Shown here: one piece after another, positions 61,269 to 64,000 of the stretch
Layout: each line of letters starts with the position of its first letter
Position numbering within the stretch: position 1 is the stretch's first letter
DNA from: Aeromicrobium marinum DSM 15272
GTDB taxonomy: Bacteria > Actinomycetota > Actinomycetes > Propionibacteriales > Nocardioidaceae
Direction: 5' to 3'
Assembly (NCBI RefSeq): GCF_000160775.2
Contig: NZ_CM001024.1
Coordinates: forward strand, 657,016 to 721,015
Length of the DNA stretch: 64,000 bases
The notes under the pieces: model-generated
Told to the model about the DNA's origin: nothing
What the model saw: only the letters and a program-made list of their open reading frames with translations
Database searches by the model: none
Position numbers and translations under genes: made by a program

Positions 61269-62150
61269 TCAGGGTGCCAGGGGAGCGTCCCGGTAGGCGG
61301 TGACCGTCCCCTCGCGCACGTGACGCAGCATCTCCTGCGACGCCGCCGTGGCGCGGGCGGACAGGTCGTCCGGCGTGCACCAGTGGACGGCGGCGATCTC
61401 GTTGGCCTGCAGGTCGAACGTGTCGACGATCTCGGGCTCGGCGACGCCGAGGTCGAACAGGAACATGCACGCGTCGTCCCAGCCGCGCCACGCGGGCAGC
61501 CAGGTCACCGTCAGCAGCCCCCGGACCTCGACGGTCACGCCGAGCTCCTCGGACAGCTCGCGCACGAGACCGACCGCGGGCGACTCCCCGACCTCGATCA
61601 CGCCCCCGGGGAGGTCCCACTCCGTCTTGTAGGTCAGCTCGCACATCAGCACCCGACCGGCCGGGTCGCGGACCAGGCCCTGGCTGATGACGCGCTTGGT
61701 CGGCAGTCCCGCGTTCAGGATGGCGATGAAGGCGTCGCGGCTGTCCAACGGTGGGTCGTCGGCCAGGCGCGCGACCAAGACCCGGTCGGCGTCGGACCCG
61801 CCGCGCAGCACTCCCTCACGTCGCATGCCGGCGATCGACGCGGCCCGGATGTCGGCGGTGCGGTCGACCGGGACCCGCGCCTCGACCCGCGTCGCGCCGA
61901 GCTCGCCGAAGGTGTGGTCGAAGACCAGACGCAGGGTGCGGACGGCCCACGTCATGGCGTCGGGGCCGGTGCCCAGGTTCCAGCGCGCCGAACGGACCCC
62001 CGCCGACTCCTCGCGCAGGGCGACGGAGCCGACCCGCTCGTCGTCGACGAGGACCGCGAAGCCGTCGAACCCGCCGGTGCTGCGCGTCGGCCGGAGGACG
62101 AGGTCGCCGTCCCGGAGCTCGCCGGTGGCTGCGGGCAGGGGGTCGGACAT
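61269..62150 (-). CDS. GNAT-like/NUDIX hydrolase fusion protein
   Basis: 293 residues. The N-terminal half (about 10-150) looks like a GNAT fold (ARWNLGTGPDAMTWAVRTLRLVFDHTFGELGATRVEARV, ending near ASIAGMRREGVLRGG), though the acetyl-CoA loop is weak. The C-terminal half is a NUDIX domain with a complete box, GVIEVGESPAVGLVRELSEELGV (about 214-236), so pyrophosphohydrolase activity is likely. Substrate unknown. ATG at 62150 after GGGAG; a TACGGT hexamer lies about 40 bases upstream. Confidence 0.85.
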   Translation of the reverse strand: MSDPLPAATGELRDGDLVLRPTRSTGGFDGFAVLVDDERVGSVALREESAGVRSARWNLGTGPDAMTWAVRTLRLVFDHTFGELGATRVEARVPVDRTADIRAASIAGMRREGVLRGGSDADRVLVARLADDPPLDSRDAFIAILNAGLPTKRVISQGLVRDPAGRVLMCELTYKTEWDLPGGVIEVGESPAVGLVRELSEELGVTVEVRGLLTVTWLPAWRGWDDACMFLFDLGVAEPEIVDTFDLQANEIAAVHWCTPDDLSARATAASQEMLRHVREGTVTAYRDAPLAP

Positions 62151-62241
62151 GCGGGCTCCCGGGGACGAGACGGCGGACGGGTCCACCGTACGACGCGCCG
62201 CCGTGGCCCGCGCCCCGGTCGACGTGGGCCACCATGGTGCG

Positions 62242-62733
62242 ATGAGCGACACCACCGTCCGGCCGGCCCGGACCGACGACGTCCCACGGATCCATGCGCT
62301 GGTGCACGAGCTGGCCGCGTACGAGCGCGAACCGGACAGCTGCACCGTGACGGTCGACCAGCTCCGGACGGCGTTGTTCGGGGACGCCCCGGCGCTGTTC
62401 GCCCATGTGGCGGTCGTCGACGACGACGTGGTCGGCACCGCGATCTGGTTCCTCAACTACTCCACGTGGGACGGCGCGCACGGCATCTACCTCGAGGACC
62501 TGTTCGTCCGGCCGGACGTCAGGGGCAGGGGAGCGGGGCGGGACCTCCTGGCGACCCTGGCCCGCCTGTGCGCAGCACGCGGCTACTCACGTCTCACGTG
62601 GTCCGTGCTCGACTGGAACGCTCCCTCGATCGCCTTCTACGAGTCGCTCGGCGCACGGCCCATGGACGGGTGGTCGACCTACCGACTCTCGGGCCCGGCC
62701 CTCGCCGCCCTCGGAGCCCCGCCCACCCCCTGA
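62242..62733 (+). CDS. GNAT N-acetyltransferase (diamine-acetyltransferase-like)
   Basis: 163 residues. VRPARTDDVPRIHALVHELAAYER at the N-terminus, IYLEDLFVRPDVRGRGAGRDLLATLARL (acetyl-CoA motif near 88-115, R/Q-x-x-G-x-G/A) and WSVLDWNAPSIAFYESLGARP are those of SSAT-like GNAT enzymes (diamine or thialysine acetylation). Substrate not certain. ATG chosen by fit to the family N-terminus; no clear ribosome site. It is divergent from the GNAT-NUDIX gene. Confidence 0.88.
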   Translation: MSDTTVRPARTDDVPRIHALVHELAAYEREPDSCTVTVDQLRTALFGDAPALFAHVAVVDDDVVGTAIWFLNYSTWDGAHGIYLEDLFVRPDVRGRGAGRDLLATLARLCAARGYSRLTWSVLDWNAPSIAFYESLGARPMDGWSTYRLSGPALAALGAPPTP

Positions 62734-62784
62734 CCTCACCACCCGCGGGACCTCACCAACCCGCGGGACCTCACCAACCCGCTG
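62732..62784 (+). repeat. Three tandem copies of an 18-base unit (GACCTCACCAACCCGCGG)
   Basis: Copy 1 (62732-62748) lacks one A; copy 2 (62749-62766) is complete; copy 3 (62767-62784) differs at the end, where it enters the palindrome. The array overlaps the GNAT stop codon. Confidence 0.75.
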
Positions 62785-62844
62785 GGAGTGACGTTCCTGC
62801 CCCAGAAGAGGTGTTTCGAGGGCAGAAACGTCACTCCCAGCGGG
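62778..62844. terminator. Long inverted repeat between convergent genes
   Basis: Arms of 24 bases (62778-62801 and 62821-62844) match at 23 positions and enclose a 19-base spacer. Arm core is CGCTGGGAGTGACGTT. Placed between the GNAT stop and the ptsH stop, it could terminate both transcripts, or be a mobile palindromic repeat. Confidence 0.6.
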
Positions 62845-62874
62845 GGAGGCAAGCAGCGGGGGAGTGGGGGGAGC

Positions 62875-63132
62875 TCAGGCGTCGAGGTCGGTGGCGACGA
62901 GCTCCGCGATGCGGGCCAGGGTCGCCTCGTCGTCACTCTCGACGGTGATCTCGTCGCCGGCCTTCGCGCCGAGCGTCATGATCATGAGGGCCGAGCCGGC
63001 ATCGACCGGCACCCCTCCGGCGGTCGCGAGGGTGACCGGGACCCCGGCCTCCGTGGCGGCCTGGGCGATGGTGGCGGCGGGACGGGCGTGCAGTCCGACC
63101 GACGATCCGACGGTGACGGTGGTGGTGGCCAT
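62875..63132 (-). CDS. ptsH: Phosphocarrier protein HPr
   Basis: 85 residues. Carries phosphate from enzyme I to PTS permeases. The phosphorylated His15 sits in VGLHARPAATI; LMIMTLGAKAGDEITVE is the second conserved segment. The regulatory Ser46 region reads SALMIM. ATG after GAGAGGACC. It is 30 bases downstream of the fructose permease gene on the same strand, so both are in one operon. Confidence 0.96.
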   Translation of the reverse strand: MATTTVTVGSSVGLHARPAATIAQAATEAGVPVTLATAGGVPVDAGSALMIMTLGAKAGDEITVESDDEATLARIAELVATDLDA

Positions 63133-63162
63133 GGTGGTCCTCTCGGGCAGGTGGATGGTCGG

Positions 63163-64000
63163 TCAGACGGTGGCGGGCACGGGAGCGTCGGTCACCGGCG
63201 AGTCGGCCGGTCGGGTGACCTCCTTGAGCGCGGTCACGGCGATCGCGCTGATGACGGTACCGACGAGCAGCGAGGCCAGGAACCACGCCACGTTGTCGAC
63301 GGCGAACAGCACGAAGATGCCGCCGTGGGGTGCTGCGAGGGTCACCCCGGTGCCCATCGCCATGGCGCCGGCGACCGACGAGCCGAGCATCATCGCCGGG
63401 ATGACCCGCAACGGGTCGGCGGCGGCGAACGGGATCGTTCCCTCGCTGATGAACGAGGCACCCAGCAGCCACGCAGCCTTGCCGTTTTCGCGCTCGGCAT
63501 TGCTGTAGAGGCGGGGCCGCAGGACGGTCGACAGCGCCATGGCGAGCGGAGGGGTCATGCCGGAGATCATCACCGCGGCCATGATCTTGAGCTCGGTGGA
63601 GTCACCGCCGGCGATCGCCCCGGCCGTGAGGCCGGTCGTGGCGAACACGTAGGCCGCCTTGTTGACCGGACCGCCGAGGTCGAAGGCCATCATCGCCCCG
63701 AGGATGGCGCCGAGCAGCACGACCGATCCGCCGGACAGGCCGTTGAGCCAGTCGGTCAGGCCGTCGGCTGCGTCGGCGATGGGGCGACCCAGCACCAGCA
63801 GCATCAGGAGACCGGCGACGATCGTGGTCACCAGGGGGATCACGACGACCGGCATCAGTCCGGCGAGCCACCGAGGGGTCGGGCGCCGGCCGAGGTAGCC
63901 GGCGACGAGGCCCGCGAGCAGGCCGCCCACGATGCCCCCGAGGAACCCGGCTCCGATCTGGTTGGCCAGGAAACCCATGACGAAGCCGGGGGCGATGCCC
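63163..64000 (-). CDS. fruA: PTS fructose-type permease, IIC part (5' end outside window)
   Basis: About 279 residues of the membrane IIC domain are present; the N-terminal IIA/IIB domains, if fused, lie beyond base 64000. GGPVNKAAYVFATTGL, MISGMTPPLAMALSTVLRP, SFISEGTIPFAAADPLRVIPAM and APHGGIFVLFAVDNVAWF are typical of fructose-family IIC (the GxIPFAxxDP segment contains the sugar-binding Glu-Gly). It brings in fructose as fructose-1-phosphate. HPr follows in the same operon. Confidence 0.93.
   Translation of the reverse strand, partial: GIAPGFVMGFLANQIGAGFLGGIVGGLLAGLVAGYLGRRPTPRWLAGLMPVVVIPLVTTIVAGLLMLLVLGRPIADAADGLTDWLNGLSGGSVVLLGAILGAMMAFDLGGPVNKAAYVFATTGLTAGAIAGGDSTELKIMAAVMISGMTPPLAMALSTVLRPRLYSNAERENGKAAWLLGASFISEGTIPFAAADPLRVIPAMMLGSSVAGAMAMGTGVTLAAPHGGIFVLFAVDNVAWFLASLLVGTVISAIAVTALKEVTRPADSPVTDAPVPATV

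Overview
The window is GC-rich chromosomal DNA from an actinobacterium, most likely of the Nocardioidaceae type (Aeromicrobium/Nocardioides-like). The genus is inferred from gene content and was not tested. Pointers are an actinobacterial Kgd (E2-like domain fused to E1), Rho with a long Arg/Asn/Asp-rich insertion, NucS, a DUF2550 gene behind atpC, an Mce/YrbE operon, an IdeR-type iron box and a FilP/Scy-like coiled-coil protein. Coding is dense: no gap without a gene exceeds 300 bases, and there is no rRNA operon, insertion sequence, prophage or CRISPR array.

Layout. 1-5034: kgd (3' end outside the window), purT and a crcB pair, all on the minus strand. 5053-18352: tRNA-Arg(CCG), a lone CheY-like receiver, argS, lysA, a Mn-type ABC transporter, azlCD, a GNAT gene, then hom-thrC-thrB and rho. 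18374-22653: a degenerate EAL protein, a DUF1059 protein, glutathione peroxidase, rpmE, prfA and prmC. 22664-34799: a two-module LuxR-type regulator, a tandem-DUF4333 lipoprotein, a TetR regulator and a nine-gene mce operon (yrbEA, yrbEB, mceA-F, Mce-associated protein). 34824-45106: a membrane protein, sua5, wecA, atpI, the ATP synthase operon atpBEFHAGDC and DUF2550. 45210-57780: B12 and ethylmalonyl-CoA metabolism (cobalamin adenosyltransferase, ethylmalonyl-CoA mutase, 3-hydroxybutyryl-CoA dehydrogenase, crotonyl-CoA carboxylase/reductase, epimerase, acetyl-CoA acetyltransferase, MeaB), mixed with ferritin, an SSI-type inhibitor, nucS and a coiled-coil filament gene. 57833-64000: small membrane and lipoprotein genes, a cysteine-free thioredoxin-fold/TPR protein, a GNAT-NUDIX fusion, a GNAT gene, HPr and the 3' part of a fructose PTS permease gene.

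How the parts fit. The 45-58 kb block holds most steps from acetyl-CoA to methylsuccinyl-CoA, together with the enzyme that makes the mutase cofactor and the GTPase that protects the mutase. The mce locus is a lipid or sterol importer set next to its own probable TetR regulator; its ATPase is not in the window. The argS-lysA-hom-thrC-thrB-rho and atp segments are conserved actinobacterial backbone.

A recurring feature is a TAnnnT -10 hexamer ending 7 or 8 bases before the start codon, on both strands, which predicts many leaderless mRNAs and fixes many starts. Other signals worth attention are one IdeR box shared by ferritin and a divergent Cys/Lys-rich micro-protein gene, a palindromic operator candidate between the TetR gene and the mce operon, and two unexplained intergenic repeat systems (4174-4296 and 62732-62844).
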